Shown: in pieces, positions 1 to 8,160 of the stretch
How the letters are laid out: each line of letters begins with the position of its first letter
Numbering within the stretch: the stretch's first letter is position 1
NCBI GenBank assembly: GCA_022651245.1
Contig: JALCQM010000011.1
Location: forward strand, 1-64,000
From: Lactobacillus sp.
Lineage (GTDB): Bacteria > Bacillota > Bacilli > Lactobacillales > Lactobacillaceae
Direction of reading: 5' to 3'
DNA: 64,000 bases
Position numbers and translations under genes: made by a program
The notes under the pieces: model-generated
Database searches by the model: none
Told to the model about the DNA's origin: nothing
Seen by the model: the letters and a program-made list of their open reading frames with translations, nothing else

Positions 1-225
1 AGGCAAGACCACATTCTACCATTGGTGTGTAGCCACTGACCGAGTTGCGTTAACGCTGTAAAGTCAGAGAAGTCAAGCCGGAAATCTGGCATAAAGCGGA
101 TTTGGTAAGTTGTTTTAAACCTCATGAGTGAGCTGCTATATAAAATGTGGAAGAATGTCCATTGACACTAGTAAAGGATTATATATTTCCTTTCTTAGTT
201 TTACATTCTGAGTTTATTTGATCCC
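1..225. other. Left-edge stretch without a recognisable gene
   Basis: I see no convincing reading frame, terminator or RNA gene here. The only point of note is that the short word ACACTAGTA occurs at about 165-173 and again at about 231-239, next to the probable right end of the neighbouring TnpB element. The stretch probably represents the insertion target flank, and a gene may lie off the window edge. Confidence 0.3.
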
Positions 226-420
226 GTCAACACTAGTATTCTTACCGCGGTATTCACCTTGGCAACAGTGACTAGCTCTTGAATCGTTAGGACATAGCCT
301 GCCCCTGTGCATACTGAATTAAATTCAACACGGCGTTTTGGTCCCGGTCCAGCCGGATGCCGCAGCCGTAACAATGAAACTCGTGATGTTTTGTGTGATG
401 ATATTGGTTACCTGCCAAGG
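226..420 (-). ncRNA. Probable omega (right-end guide) RNA region of the TnpB element
   Basis: TnpB nucleases use an RNA made from the 3' end of tnpB and the transposon right end, with the guide lying just outside the element. On the minus strand the bases after the tnpB stop carry CCGCGGTAAGAATAC, a GC-rich hairpin-prone stretch typical of this position, then GTTGAC. If the boundary is at 226, the guide would be read from 225 downward. This is inference from family knowledge; small-RNA sequencing would confirm the ends. Confidence 0.35.
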
Positions 421-1471
421 TCAATTTATCGATGCCCGTCTTGACCACGCCGCAATGACTGCACTGCTGCGTGCTAGGAAAGAAGCGGTCAACTAACACC
501 AAAGTACGACCGTACCAAGTCGCTTTGTCTTGCATCAACACCTTGAAGCGCCCGAACAAAGAGCGGTGAAGGTTCTTCGCCAGTCGTTTGTTCATCTTCA
601 TGTGCTTCGCGTCCAAATCTTCGATAGCAATAGTACCGTTGTCAACCACCAGCTGTGTTGTCAGCTTCTGTAAGAGGTCGTTTTGGATCCGTGACACTTT
701 CTGATAGGCCCGCTTCAACTTGGTTTTCGTTGCGCGGTAATGGTTAGACAAAAAGTGTCCTGGATTCGCTCGCCGCTTGCGGGCAAGTTGGCGCTGATAC
801 AAGGAGATGCGGTCGTACAGGCTGATGAGTTTGGCAGTCAGCACTGGCAGGGTTGCCATGGTGTCGCCGTCATTATAGACATACTTGCCAATATTGGCGT
901 CGACCCCGCAGACCCAATCCGAAGCCGGTAAGGGTTTCGGCTGTTCAACCTCAATGCTTAAGCTCACGTAATAACCATCAGCTTCTTCAACAATGGTTGC
1001 CAGATGAATATTACCCTTCCATCGCGGCGTTTCTGCTAACCGTATGTCATACCAAGCACCCTGATACGCATGTGGTTTGTCCAGCCGAAGCTTGCCGTCT
1101 ATGATAGTCGCCCGATCAGTCTTAAAGACCTGGCGACTACGTTTTCGAGATTTGAATTTTGGCTTAGCGTGCTCAGGCATCTTTGGGTTAAAGAAGTTCT
1201 TCCACGCCTGGGCAACGTCATGTACGGCCAACTGTAGGACACGGGCTGAACGACTGAACTGCCAGTCAGCTTTGTTGGCAACCAATTCGTCACGCACTTT
1301 GCGCTCGTTCGGGCGCAGACCCTTGTCTTCCATAATGACAGATTCATCGTACATGTCATTCCAGGTAGACAGCGCCTGGTTATAACAGTAGCGGCGATAA
1401 TCACACGCTTGTTTTAGAGCCTTTTGCATCGTGGTATTTGGATAGCAGCGTAACTTGTGAGTTCTTAGCAT
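287..1471 (-). CDS. tnpB: IS605-family TnpB, RNA-guided nuclease
   Basis: At 394 residues this is a full-length TnpB, the transposon-encoded RNA-guided DNA nuclease ancestral to Cas12. The N-terminal helix-turn-helix/OrfB region spans about residues 1-60. The RuvC-like triad looks intact: D191 in CGVDANIG, E284 in IAIEDL and D377 in LDRDQNAVLN. A zinc ribbon is formed by CSHC (337-340) and CYGC (367-370). The ATG follows a strong AGGAGGTGATG ribosome binding site. No tnpA lies beside it. The reading frame is uninterrupted, so the protein is probably still active. The family assignment is firm; whether it still mobilises is unknown. Confidence 0.93.
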   Translation of the reverse strand: MLRTHKLRCYPNTTMQKALKQACDYRRYCYNQALSTWNDMYDESVIMEDKGLRPNERKVRDELVANKADWQFSRSARVLQLAVHDVAQAWKNFFNPKMPEHAKPKFKSRKRSRQVFKTDRATIIDGKLRLDKPHAYQGAWYDIRLAETPRWKGNIHLATIVEEADGYYVSLSIEVEQPKPLPASDWVCGVDANIGKYVYNDGDTMATLPVLTAKLISLYDRISLYQRQLARKRRANPGHFLSNHYRATKTKLKRAYQKVSRIQNDLLQKLTTQLVVDNGTIAIEDLDAKHMKMNKRLAKNLHRSLFGRFKVLMQDKATWYGRTLVLVDRFFPSTQQCSHCGVVKTGIDKLTLAGNQYHHTKHHEFHCYGCGIRLDRDQNAVLNLIQYAQGQAMS

Positions 1472-1555
1472 CTCATCACCTCCTTTGTTTATAAATTACG
1501 CGAAGAAGGTGAAGCTATCTTGTCAGGACAGAGAAACTTTTAACACTAAAGGATC

Positions 1556-1876
1556 ATCAATTTGCTAAGGCTTTCTCACGAGTTCATTATTTCATCCATC
1601 GCTGCGCCGCTGCCTTCCACTTGATTACTACAGCGTCACAAAACGGGACGAGCTTCTAGATGTTTCCATGTTTTTAATTGCAGTTACCATCCTCTTTTTA
1701 TTGATTGCAGTTTGAACAATATTCTGCATTAAGAATACCACACACGTTGGAATAGCGCTTACATTTATCTATAAATGCTAGCCTTATCCCTCTCGGTGAC
1801 GCGTAGCTGGTGGGCAGTCAGCCATAACCGGAAAGCAATAGGCTCAACGAGGACCTGACCGATAAACAGCAGCACC
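1556..1876. other. Intergenic stretch between the TnpB element and the quinone operon
   Basis: No gene with a ribosome binding site was found. On the minus strand about 1880-1760 there is a stop-free run encoding a hydrophobic peptide that includes LFIGQVLVEPIAFRLWL. It begins inside the neighbouring terminator, has no start, and may be the tail of a dead membrane protein or chance. Confidence 0.3.
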
Positions 1877-1924
1877 AAAAAGCAGCCCGCAAACGCTTGT
1901 TACTTAAGCTTGCGGGCTGCTTTC
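1877..1924 (-). terminator. Rho-independent terminator of the mhq-like operon
   Basis: A stem of GCAGCCCGCAA paired with TTGCGGGCTGC is followed by a T run when read on the minus strand. It lies 16 bases behind the stop of the last operon gene. Confidence 0.8.
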
Positions 1925-1939
1925 GACGTGTGGGCCTTT

Positions 1940-2881
1940 TTATCCGGCCATGTTAGCGGCTTCTGCCGCGTCTAAAACACTCTTGGGTTGTAGGACGACG
2001 AATTTGCCACGGTGCCCGTCGTCGAGTAAGGTGTGCCCACGTTGAACGCCAGCTGTGCTGAAGGGTAGTTTTTGAGTCACCTGCAGCGCCAGGCCTGAGG
2101 TTTGTGCCAGCGTCATCAAGGCATTAAACGCCGCAGGGGTAGGGGCCATTTTTGTCAGTTGTTGGTGCGTGAATGGGCCGTCTGGTAAGGTGACGTAGGC
2201 GGTAGTCACCACGGTGCCGCCAGGGCGAACCAGCTGGCCAAGGCGCGTCAAATCGCCGCCGCCATTGATGGCGTCGACCACAAAGTCACTCGGCGCTAGC
2301 GATCCAGTATAGGTGCTCACAGAATCGGCACCGCGCTGTTGCAGCCAGTCATGGTGTTTGGCACTGGCAACGGCACGAACGATCAAGCCGCGTGCTTTGG
2401 CGAGTTGTACCAAGACATTACCGATACCACCACCGGCGCCTAAAATGGTCACGCTTTGTCCCGGATGGGCTTCAAGCATGGTCATGACAGTGTACGCGGC
2501 GATGCCGACTTGTGGCAAAGCTGCAGCAGTGGCGAAGCTGAGGGTCGTCGGTTTGTGGATCAGCTTCGTTGCGCTCGCGGTCACGAAGTCGCTGTAACCA
2601 CCGAGCGGGCGATAATTTAAGACGATGTCGCCAACCTGGAAATCATCGACTTCGGCACCGACTGACGTGATTTGGCCGACGATGTCAGTGCCCGGTACGA
2701 TCGGGAACGGCAGTGGGCGAAAGGCGGCCTGTTCGCCACGACGTAAGCTGGCGTCATACGGGTTTAAACCGAATCCTAAGACGCGGAGTTGGACTTGGTT
2801 AGGCTTAGGGATAGGTTGCTCAGCAGTCAAGGTGGTGAAGACCTCGGGACCACCGAATTGGTCGAAACCGAAACGTTGCAT
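1940..2881 (-). CDS. NADP-dependent quinone oxidoreductase (MDR superfamily)
   Basis: This 313-residue protein is a zinc-free medium-chain dehydrogenase/reductase of the quinone oxidoreductase type. The N-terminal GroES-like fold (about 1-120) includes GLNPYDASLRRG. The Rossmann nucleotide-binding motif is AGGGIGNVLVQLA, near residues 148-160. The zinc ligands of true alcohol dehydrogenases are absent. It would reduce quinones or enones with NADPH. It is the last gene of a three-gene operon with a dioxygenase and a hydrolase, starting one base after the upstream stop behind AAGGAG. The context suggests detoxification of electrophilic quinones. The exact substrate is not determined. Confidence 0.85.
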   Translation of the reverse strand: MQRFGFDQFGGPEVFTTLTAEQPIPKPNQVQLRVLGFGLNPYDASLRRGEQAAFRPLPFPIVPGTDIVGQITSVGAEVDDFQVGDIVLNYRPLGGYSDFVTASATKLIHKPTTLSFATAAALPQVGIAAYTVMTMLEAHPGQSVTILGAGGGIGNVLVQLAKARGLIVRAVASAKHHDWLQQRGADSVSTYTGSLAPSDFVVDAINGGGDLTRLGQLVRPGGTVVTTAYVTLPDGPFTHQQLTKMAPTPAAFNALMTLAQTSGLALQVTQKLPFSTAGVQRGHTLLDDGHRGKFVVLQPKSVLDAAEAANMAG

Positions 2882-2882
2882 C

Positions 2883-3482
2883 TTAAACTCCTTCCTGCAG
2901 CCAACTGCGGGCTGCTGCCAGTTCAGAGTGGGTCAGTTGATGACCGTGCGGATGATGATAAATGGTGGGTGCCGCTCCGCGCTGCCGCAGACGAGTGACT
3001 AAGGTGGCGAAGTCGGCTGACGGCACAAACGGATCATGGTCACCGTAGGATAGCCACAATGGGACCTCGGCCAGGTTCGGACCGCTGCTGTCAGCCGCGA
3101 CCGTCGTGGCATGGAAAAAGATACCGGCGGCAAACGGCGTCGGCCGTGTCAGTATCGCATGTGCCGCGATGTTAGCGCCGTTAGAGTAGCCCACTGCGAT
3201 CACGTCGCTGCCGCTAAGGCCGTTAGCTGCTAACTCAGCCGTAAGCGTCGTCATGAGCCAGTCGGTTTCGCGGGCTAAGTCGGTTTGATCGAACCCGCCA
3301 GCGACATCGTGGCGAAAATACCGGGACTGGCCATTTTCTTCTAAGCGACCGCCGATGCTAAGTTGCGGTGCGGCCGGGTCTAAGAACCGGGCGATGGGCA
3401 ACAAGTCGCGTTCGCTGCCGCCGGTTCCGTGGAGCAAGAGTAAGGGGTGATGGCCAGGTTGACCAGGCACAAAAATTGGCAT
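2883..3482 (-). CDS. MhqD-like carboxylesterase/phospholipase (alpha/beta hydrolase)
   Basis: The 199-residue protein has a compact alpha/beta hydrolase fold. The oxyanion strand LLLLHGTGG lies near residues 14-22. The nucleophile elbow is GYSNG with Ser100, and Asp150 (GDHDPFVP) and His181 (HGHQ) complete the triad. Length and motifs match the Bacillus MhqD group, a putative hydrolase induced by methylhydroquinone, rather than larger lipases. It sits between a VOC dioxygenase and an MDR oxidoreductase, the same partners as in Bacillus quinone-resistance loci. Hydrolysis of a ring-cleavage product is a reasonable inference; no direct evidence for the substrate can be read here. Confidence 0.8.
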   Translation of the reverse strand: MPIFVPGQPGHHPLLLLHGTGGSERDLLPIARFLDPAAPQLSIGGRLEENGQSRYFRHDVAGGFDQTDLARETDWLMTTLTAELAANGLSGSDVIAVGYSNGANIAAHAILTRPTPFAAGIFFHATTVAADSSGPNLAEVPLWLSYGDHDPFVPSADFATLVTRLRQRGAAPTIYHHPHGHQLTHSELAAARSWLQEGV

Positions 3483-3515
3483 AGCTTCCTCCTTAAAAAG
3501 TTATCACCGGCAGGC

Positions 3516-4379
3516 TCAATCCTGGAAGGTGACGCCTTTTGCTGCGAAAGCTTGCAAAATGGCTTGCCGTTGCGAGGCCAGGTGTGGCGGCAAGCCCAGC
3601 CCGTTTCCTAGGTTGGCCAAAGGCTCATCTAATGTGAAGCCGGGGCTGGTGGTGGCGAACTCGATACGGTTGCCTGCAGGCGTCAGTATGTACAGGCTTT
3701 GGAACCAACCGCGATCCGCGTAGCGCTCGATGGTGTAGCCGTGGGCCTTGGCGCGTTGCCGTAACACGTCAAAAAAGCTGCGGTCTGGGATGGTTATGGC
3801 GACATGGTCGATACTGCCCCGGCCGAAGCGATGCGTGCCGCTGTCCGCTTGCGTGAAGCTTAAGGTGCGCCCGTTGCCTAAAGTCAGCTGGTGGCCGTCG
3901 TTAGGTTCTGCCAGCATCGTCGCAAAAAAGGCCGCGGTTTCGGCTGGTGCCGGACTGGCGATCGTGCTGCCCCACCAGCCTAGGATCTGGGCTTCGGCGG
4001 GAATCGGGCCAGGAACGACTAGCCGTTGATCGAGCTGACCCGCGCGTTGGCGTAACGTGATGCGGACGCCGTTGGGATCCGTGGCGGTCAGACTGCCGAG
4101 GCGCGTCCGCCAAAAACTGGCGCTGCCTGTAGGGATTGCGAACGTCACGTCGGCCATGTAATGCCCTTCATCATAACGCGGCCCGAGTCGGGGCACTTCG
4201 AAAAAAGTGATCACGCTCCCAGACGTCCCGGCATAATCACCGTAAAAAAGGTGCCGCATGTGTAGGTTTTCTTGGTTGACCGTATTTTTCACCAGCCGTA
4301 AGCCCAACTGGTCGCGGTAAAAGGTGGTGGTCGCGGCGGCATCACCGGTCAGCAATGAAACGTGGTGTAAGTCGAACAT
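3516..4379 (-). CDS. Ring-cleaving dioxygenase of the VOC superfamily (MhqA/MhqO-like)
   Basis: The protein has two glyoxalase/bleomycin-type (VOC) modules. They begin with LHHVSLLTGD at the N terminus and IDHVAITIP near residue 190, and the module ends with RIEFATTSPG. The metal-binding His-His-Glu set is present in these motifs. I start it at 4379 because AGGGGGGAT precedes that ATG; an upstream in-frame start would add 33 unlike residues and run through the promoter. Members of this group open hydroquinone or catechol rings with oxygen. It is the first gene of the operon, and a palindrome overlaps its promoter. Confidence 0.82.
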   Translation of the reverse strand: MFDLHHVSLLTGDAAATTTFYRDQLGLRLVKNTVNQENLHMRHLFYGDYAGTSGSVITFFEVPRLGPRYDEGHYMADVTFAIPTGSASFWRTRLGSLTATDPNGVRITLRQRAGQLDQRLVVPGPIPAEAQILGWWGSTIASPAPAETAAFFATMLAEPNDGHQLTLGNGRTLSFTQADSGTHRFGRGSIDHVAITIPDRSFFDVLRQRAKAHGYTIERYADRGWFQSLYILTPAGNRIEFATTSPGFTLDEPLANLGNGLGLPPHLASQRQAILQAFAAKGVTFQD

Positions 4380-4394
4380 GGCAGATCCCCCCTG

Positions 4395-4438
4395 ATACTT
4401 ATTTTTAATAAGCATAACACGTTTGCTGTGACTGGCAA
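4395..4438 (-). promoter_or_regulatory. Promoter and overlapping operator of the mhq-like operon
   Basis: On the minus strand TTGCCA (4438-4433) and TATGCT (4416-4411) are 16 bases apart. An imperfect palindrome, ATACTTATT-TTT-AATAAGCAT on the plus strand (4395-4415), covers the -10 box. Nine-base arms with one mismatch suggest a repressor site, probably for a MarR- or TetR-type quinone sensor encoded elsewhere. Confidence 0.55.
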
Positions 4439-4526
4439 GTTTTTTCACTATCTTTATGGTAGCGCAATCACTGACCAAAGGCGATCTTAACGCTTGCGGG
4501 CGGTCGCATTGCGGCGGGCAATGAGA

Positions 4527-4532
4527 TATAAT
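4527..4532 (+). promoter_or_regulatory. -10 box of the yqeG operon promoter
   Basis: A consensus TATAAT lies 37 bases before the GTG of yqeG. The -35 match 17 bases upstream is weak (TCGCAT). It probably drives the ribosome assembly operon. Confidence 0.45.
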
Positions 4533-4569
4533 GAATTAGATATGCTTAAGAGAAAGAGGAGGCGGACAA

Positions 4570-5094
4570 GTGGCAGTTTTCAAACCGAGTTGGCTGGTGA
4601 AAGCCGTGTACGGCCTGACGCCCGAGCGCTTACAACAACAGGGGATCAAGGCGATCCTAACAGATCTTGATAACACCTTGATCGCATGGGACAACCCAGA
4701 TGGCACGGCGGCACTGCACGACTGGCTACGCACGATGGAGGCTGCAGGGATCACCGTGATGGTGGTTTCTAACAATAATCATGACCGGATCGCACGGGCG
4801 CTGGCAAAATTGGCGTTGCCTTTTGTATCGCGGGCGTTAAAGCCGCTACCGATCGGGATCAATCGGGCCGTTAAGCAACTGGGGTTACCCAAGTCAGCCG
4901 TCGTGATGGTCGGGGACCAGCTTCTGACGGATGTGATGGCCGGTAATGCCGCAGGGGTGCGCACGATCCTGGTTCAGCCGCTCGTGACGACAGATGCCTG
5001 GAATACCCGGATCAATCGCTTTTTTGAACGGTTTGTTTTCATGTTGCTAGGTGGCAAGGCACACTTGACCTATAAGGAGGATCTGCATGGCTGA
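4570..5094 (+). CDS. yqeG: YqeG family HAD phosphatase
   Basis: This 174-residue HAD subclass IIIA protein carries the nucleophile motif LTDLDNTL (D32, D34). The later GDQLLTDVMAGNAAG motif supplies the acidic Mg-binding residues. The family is widespread in Firmicutes and sits in ribosome assembly operons, but its substrate is not established. The GTG start follows AGAGGAGGCGG. The stop overlaps the start of yqeH by eight bases, so the two are translationally coupled. The gene opens an operon of at least eight genes. Confidence 0.92.
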   Translation: MAVFKPSWLVKAVYGLTPERLQQQGIKAILTDLDNTLIAWDNPDGTAALHDWLRTMEAAGITVMVVSNNNHDRIARALAKLALPFVSRALKPLPIGINRAVKQLGLPKSAVVMVGDQLLTDVMAGNAAGVRTILVQPLVTTDAWNTRINRFFERFVFMLLGGKAHLTYKEDLHG

Positions 5095-6214
5095 AGAAGA
5101 AACACAGGCGTTGCGTTGTATCGGGTGCGGGGCGGTCTTACAAACGACCGAGCCGCAAAAAGCTGGCTATTTGCCAGCGGCAACACTCGCCAAGATGCAG
5201 GCCGATCCAGACGCAGAGTTGTACTGCCAGCGCTGTTTTCGGTTGCGGCACTATAACGAAGTGCAAGACGTGGAATTGACAGACGATGATTTTCTCCGAT
5301 TATTGACGGCTTTGGGTGACAGTGATGCTTTGATCGTTAACGTGGTCGATATTTTCGACTTCAATGGCAGTGTGATCCCAGGATTGCACCGGTTTGTCGG
5401 TGATAATCCGGTGATCTTGGTCGGCAATAAGGCGGATGTGTTGCCGAAGTCGGTCAACCCGCGTAAGTTGACGAACTGGCTGACCCAGGCGGCGCACGCG
5501 CAAGGCTTACGGCCGGTGGCGACTTTGTTGACCAGCGCCAAAAAAGGGCAGCGCGTTGATGCCCTATTAGAATTGATCGAGAAATACCGGAACGGGCGCG
5601 ACGTTTATGTGGTCGGCGTGACGAACACGGGGAAATCGACGCTGATCAACCAGATCATTCGCCAGCTCACTGGCGTCCGCGAGTTGATCACCACGTCGCG
5701 GTTTCCAGGAACGACACTGGACCGGATTGAGATCCCGTTAGATGATGGGCAGTCGTTGATCGATACCCCAGGGATTATTCATCACGGTCAAATGGCGCAT
5801 TACGTTGATAAGCGCGATTTGAACCTGGTAGCGCCGACGAAACCGATCCGGCCGAAGGTGTATCAACTCAACCCGAGGCAGACGATTTTCTTAGCGGGCT
5901 TGGCGCGGTTTGATTTTGTTCGTGGCCAGCGCAGCGGGTTTACCATCTATGCCGATAATCAGCTGTTGCTGCACCGGACGAAGCTGGAAAACGCCGATGC
6001 GTTCTATGCCAAGCATGTTGGGGCGTTATTACAGCCACCGCGTGCGGAACAACTGGCGGATTTTCCAGCACTTGAACGCTTCGAGTTCACCCCGAAGGTC
6101 AAGTCAGACTTGGTGTTTGCCGGACTAGGCTGGATCGTGGTCCCTGCTGGGCAAACGGTGGCCGGCTACGCCCCTAAAGGCGTCGATGTGCTCTTGCGTC
6201 AGGCATTAGTGTAA
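5087..6214 (+). CDS. yqeH: Ribosome biogenesis GTPase YqeH
   Basis: YqeH is a circularly permuted GTPase needed for 30S subunit assembly. A zinc finger (C11, C14, C47, C50) leads the protein. The G motifs come in permuted order: NKAD near residue 112 and SAKKG near 150 precede the P-loop GVTNTGKST near 178 and DTPG near 227. A C-terminal domain of about 130 residues follows, as in the family, and total length (375) is normal. It is the second gene of the yqeG operon. Unlike Bacillus, no aroE separates it from yhbY. Confidence 0.95.
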   Translation: MAEEETQALRCIGCGAVLQTTEPQKAGYLPAATLAKMQADPDAELYCQRCFRLRHYNEVQDVELTDDDFLRLLTALGDSDALIVNVVDIFDFNGSVIPGLHRFVGDNPVILVGNKADVLPKSVNPRKLTNWLTQAAHAQGLRPVATLLTSAKKGQRVDALLELIEKYRNGRDVYVVGVTNTGKSTLINQIIRQLTGVRELITTSRFPGTTLDRIEIPLDDGQSLIDTPGIIHHGQMAHYVDKRDLNLVAPTKPIRPKVYQLNPRQTIFLAGLARFDFVRGQRSGFTIYADNQLLLHRTKLENADAFYAKHVGALLQPPRAEQLADFPALERFEFTPKVKSDLVFAGLGWIVVPAGQTVAGYAPKGVDVLLRQALV

Positions 6215-6229
6215 GTTAAAGGAGAAAGC

Positions 6230-6541
6230 ATGCTAACTGGAAAACAGAAACGATATTTGCGGAGTCAGGCGATGACCATGAAGCCGCTGATCAACTTGGG
6301 GAAAAATGGACTGACGGCGACCTTCATCAAAGGTGTCGCCGCGGCGGTTGAAGCACGGGAACTCGTCAAAATCAGCTTGTTACCAGCCACTGAGGAGACG
6401 CCCAAAGCCGTTGGCGCGGCTTTGGCTGAAGCCATCCCGGGTTTAGAAGTGGCCCAAACGATCGGGCGTATGGTCGTGGTTTACCGCCGCGCCTTTGATC
6501 CAGAAAACCGGCAGATTTCGGCAATTATCGCGAAACTATAA
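6230..6541 (+). CDS. yhbY: CRM-domain RNA-binding protein YhbY
   Basis: This 103-residue protein consists of a single CRM domain, an RNA-binding fold associated with pre-50S ribosomal particles. The opening LTGKQKRYLRSQA, the GKNG loop and the late VVVYRR strand are diagnostic. It follows yqeH by 15 bases behind AAAGGAG and precedes nadD, the standard Firmicute order. Confidence 0.93.
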   Translation: MLTGKQKRYLRSQAMTMKPLINLGKNGLTATFIKGVAAAVEARELVKISLLPATEETPKAVGAALAEAIPGLEVAQTIGRMVVVYRRAFDPENRQISAIIAKL

Positions 6542-6554
6542 GAGGGGTTTAGGC

Positions 6555-7211
6555 ATGAACGTGAGCACGCAAACGATCACGTTATCGCATCCGGTGATCA
6601 CTGAAGAAGTTTCAGAAGCGATCTTGGGGCCGCGGCGCAAGCAAGTCGGCTTGTTCGGCGGCACGTTCAATCCGATCCATAATGGCCATTTGATCATGGC
6701 AGAAGCGGTGGGGACGCAGTTAGGACTGAAGCAAGTGTGCTTCATGCCAGACAACCAGCCGCCGCACGTTGACCACAAAGAAGCTATCCCGGCCAAACAC
6801 CGGCTGGCGATGCTTGAAGCGGCGATTCAAGATAACCCGTTGTTTGGGCTGGAGCTTTGCGAATTACAACGCGGCGGGGTGAGCTATAGTTATGACACGC
6901 TGGTCGCGTTGAAAAAATTACACCCGGACACGGATTACTACTTCATCATCGGGGCTGACATGGTCAATTACCTGCCCAAATGGCACCGGATCGCGGAGCT
7001 TGTTAAACTGGTGACTTTTGTCGGGGTCAAACGGCGCGGCTATGCACCGCAAAGCCCGTACCCGATCTTGTGGGTCGATGCCCCTTTGATCGAAATCTCT
7101 TCGACAGAGATCAGACAGCGCGTCGCTAGGGGCCAAAGCATTCGCTATTTAGTCCCAGAAGGTGTGCGTGCTTATATTGAGAAAGAAGGATTATATCTTG
7201 ACGCAAATTGA
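6555..7211 (+). CDS. nadD: Nicotinate-nucleotide adenylyltransferase
   Basis: NadD joins nicotinate mononucleotide and ATP to make deamido-NAD in NAD synthesis. GLFGGTFNPIHNGH near residues 33-46 holds the HxGH-type nucleotidyltransferase motif, and ISSTEIRQR near 185 is the second ATP-binding signature. I start at ATG 6555 behind AGAGGGG; the longer frame would overlap yhbY. The first 30 residues are an extension before the usual start of the fold. The 3' end overlaps yqeK by 14 bases. Confidence 0.94.
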   Translation: MNVSTQTITLSHPVITEEVSEAILGPRRKQVGLFGGTFNPIHNGHLIMAEAVGTQLGLKQVCFMPDNQPPHVDHKEAIPAKHRLAMLEAAIQDNPLFGLELCELQRGGVSYSYDTLVALKKLHPDTDYYFIIGADMVNYLPKWHRIAELVKLVTFVGVKRRGYAPQSPYPILWVDAPLIEISSTEIRQRVARGQSIRYLVPEGVRAYIEKEGLYLDAN

Positions 7212-7800
7212 GTATCCGACGGCATTGACGAATGGCCGCAAACGCTCAGAAATCTTGGCGCTATTACAGAACCGGTTAGATGACGCCCGCTATCAACACT
7301 GCTTACGAGTGGAACAAACGGCGCGAGAGTTGGCGGCGCGCTTCGGCCAAGATGTTGACCGGGCTGGGTTGGCTGGGTTATTGCACGATTATGCTAAGCA
7401 GATCCCCAACCATACCTATATCGACGTGATCAAGCGCAACGGATTTGACCTCGATTTGCTCAACTATAATCGTGGAGTGTGGCATGGCTTGGTGGGCACC
7501 TGGTTCATCAAGCAAGAAGTGGGGGTCACGGACCGTTTGGTGATTCAGGCAATCGAGCGCCACACCACCGGGGATCCGAACATGTCCACGTTAGATCAGA
7601 TCATTTTTGTCGCGGACTTTATCGAACCGGCGCGCACCTTGCCGGTTGAAGATCAAGCCCGGGTCGCCGCCCAGACGAACATGCGGGAAGCGACGCTGAT
7701 CGAGCTGGAAAATACGCTGCAATACTTGATCGGCCAGCGTAAAGTGGTGTACCCGAAAACGTTGTTGACGTATAACGCATTCATCCAAATCAAGGAGTGA
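7198..7800 (+). CDS. yqeK: HD-domain Ap4A hydrolase YqeK
   Basis: YqeK enzymes are symmetrical bis(5'-nucleosyl)-tetraphosphatases of the HD superfamily that degrade the alarmone Ap4A. The metal site is built from the first His (YQHCLRVE), the HD pair in GLLHDYAK, and His/Asp residues of ERHTTGD and FVADFIEP. The start is chosen as TTG 7198: AGAAAGAAGGA precedes it by the right distance, and homologues begin at this point. That gives 200 residues. Overlap with nadD implies coupled translation. Confidence 0.9.
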   Translation: MTQIEYPTALTNGRKRSEILALLQNRLDDARYQHCLRVEQTARELAARFGQDVDRAGLAGLLHDYAKQIPNHTYIDVIKRNGFDLDLLNYNRGVWHGLVGTWFIKQEVGVTDRLVIQAIERHTTGDPNMSTLDQIIFVADFIEPARTLPVEDQARVAAQTNMREATLIELENTLQYLIGQRKVVYPKTLLTYNAFIQIKE

Positions 7801-7803
7801 ACT

Positions 7804-8160
7804 ATGGAAGCCAAACAATTACTAGAAACGATCGTTAAGGCCGCCGATGACAAGCGCGCCGAAGATATTGTGGTTTTAGATATGCAAGGGGTCAGCTTGC
7901 TAGCAGACTATTTTGTGATCATGAACGGGAATTCCGAACGGCAAGTTCAGGCCTTGGTCAATGCGATCGAAGACCAAGTGGAAGCTGAAGGCGGCAACCA
8001 GCCGCGGATCGAAGGCCAAAAAGGCTCCAAGTGGATGCTGATGGACTTCCATGATGTCGTGGTTCACGTCTTCGTCCCAGAGGAACGCGAATTCTATAAC
8101 TTAGAGAAACTGTGGAGCGAGGCCCCACTGGTCGACGTCCAAGACTGGGTCACAGAATAA
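7804..8160 (+). CDS. rsfS: Ribosomal silencing factor RsfS
   Basis: RsfS binds ribosomal protein uL14 and blocks subunit joining when nutrients are short. The 118-residue length, the DIVVLDMQG strand, DYFVIMNGNSERQVQAL and the late HDVVVHVFVPEERE-YY-like segment (EFYNLEKLW) fit the YbeB/Iojap family throughout. It lies three bases after yqeK. The last stop base is shared with the ATG of the methyltransferase. Confidence 0.95.
   Translation: MEAKQLLETIVKAADDKRAEDIVVLDMQGVSLLADYFVIMNGNSERQVQALVNAIEDQVEAEGGNQPRIEGQKGSKWMLMDFHDVVVHVFVPEEREFYNLEKLWSEAPLVDVQDWVTE

Larger units (their letters stand above)
226..1555 (-). mobile_element. Putative TnpB-only element of the IS200/IS605 superfamily
   Basis: The unit is inferred from one complete tnpB and plausible ends. 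On the minus strand the motif TTGAT (1560 down to 1556) lies upstream of tnpB; it is a known target/TAM-type pentamer of this superfamily. GTTGAC (231 down to 226) lies downstream, where right-end cleavage motifs usually sit. No tnpA Y1 transposase is present, so the element would be non-autonomous or decayed. The exact ends are guesses; an alignment of empty and filled sites in related strains would settle them. Confidence 0.4.

Noticed and set aside
1758-1900. Minus-strand hydrophobic stop-free stretch as a broken membrane protein gene
   Set aside because: Only about 40 codons, no start or ribosome binding site, overlaps a terminator, and no family could be named.
3516-4478. Longer start for the ring-cleaving dioxygenase
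   Set aside because: The 33 extra residues cover the promoter and palindrome and are unlike the family; the ATG at 4379 has a strong ribosome binding site.
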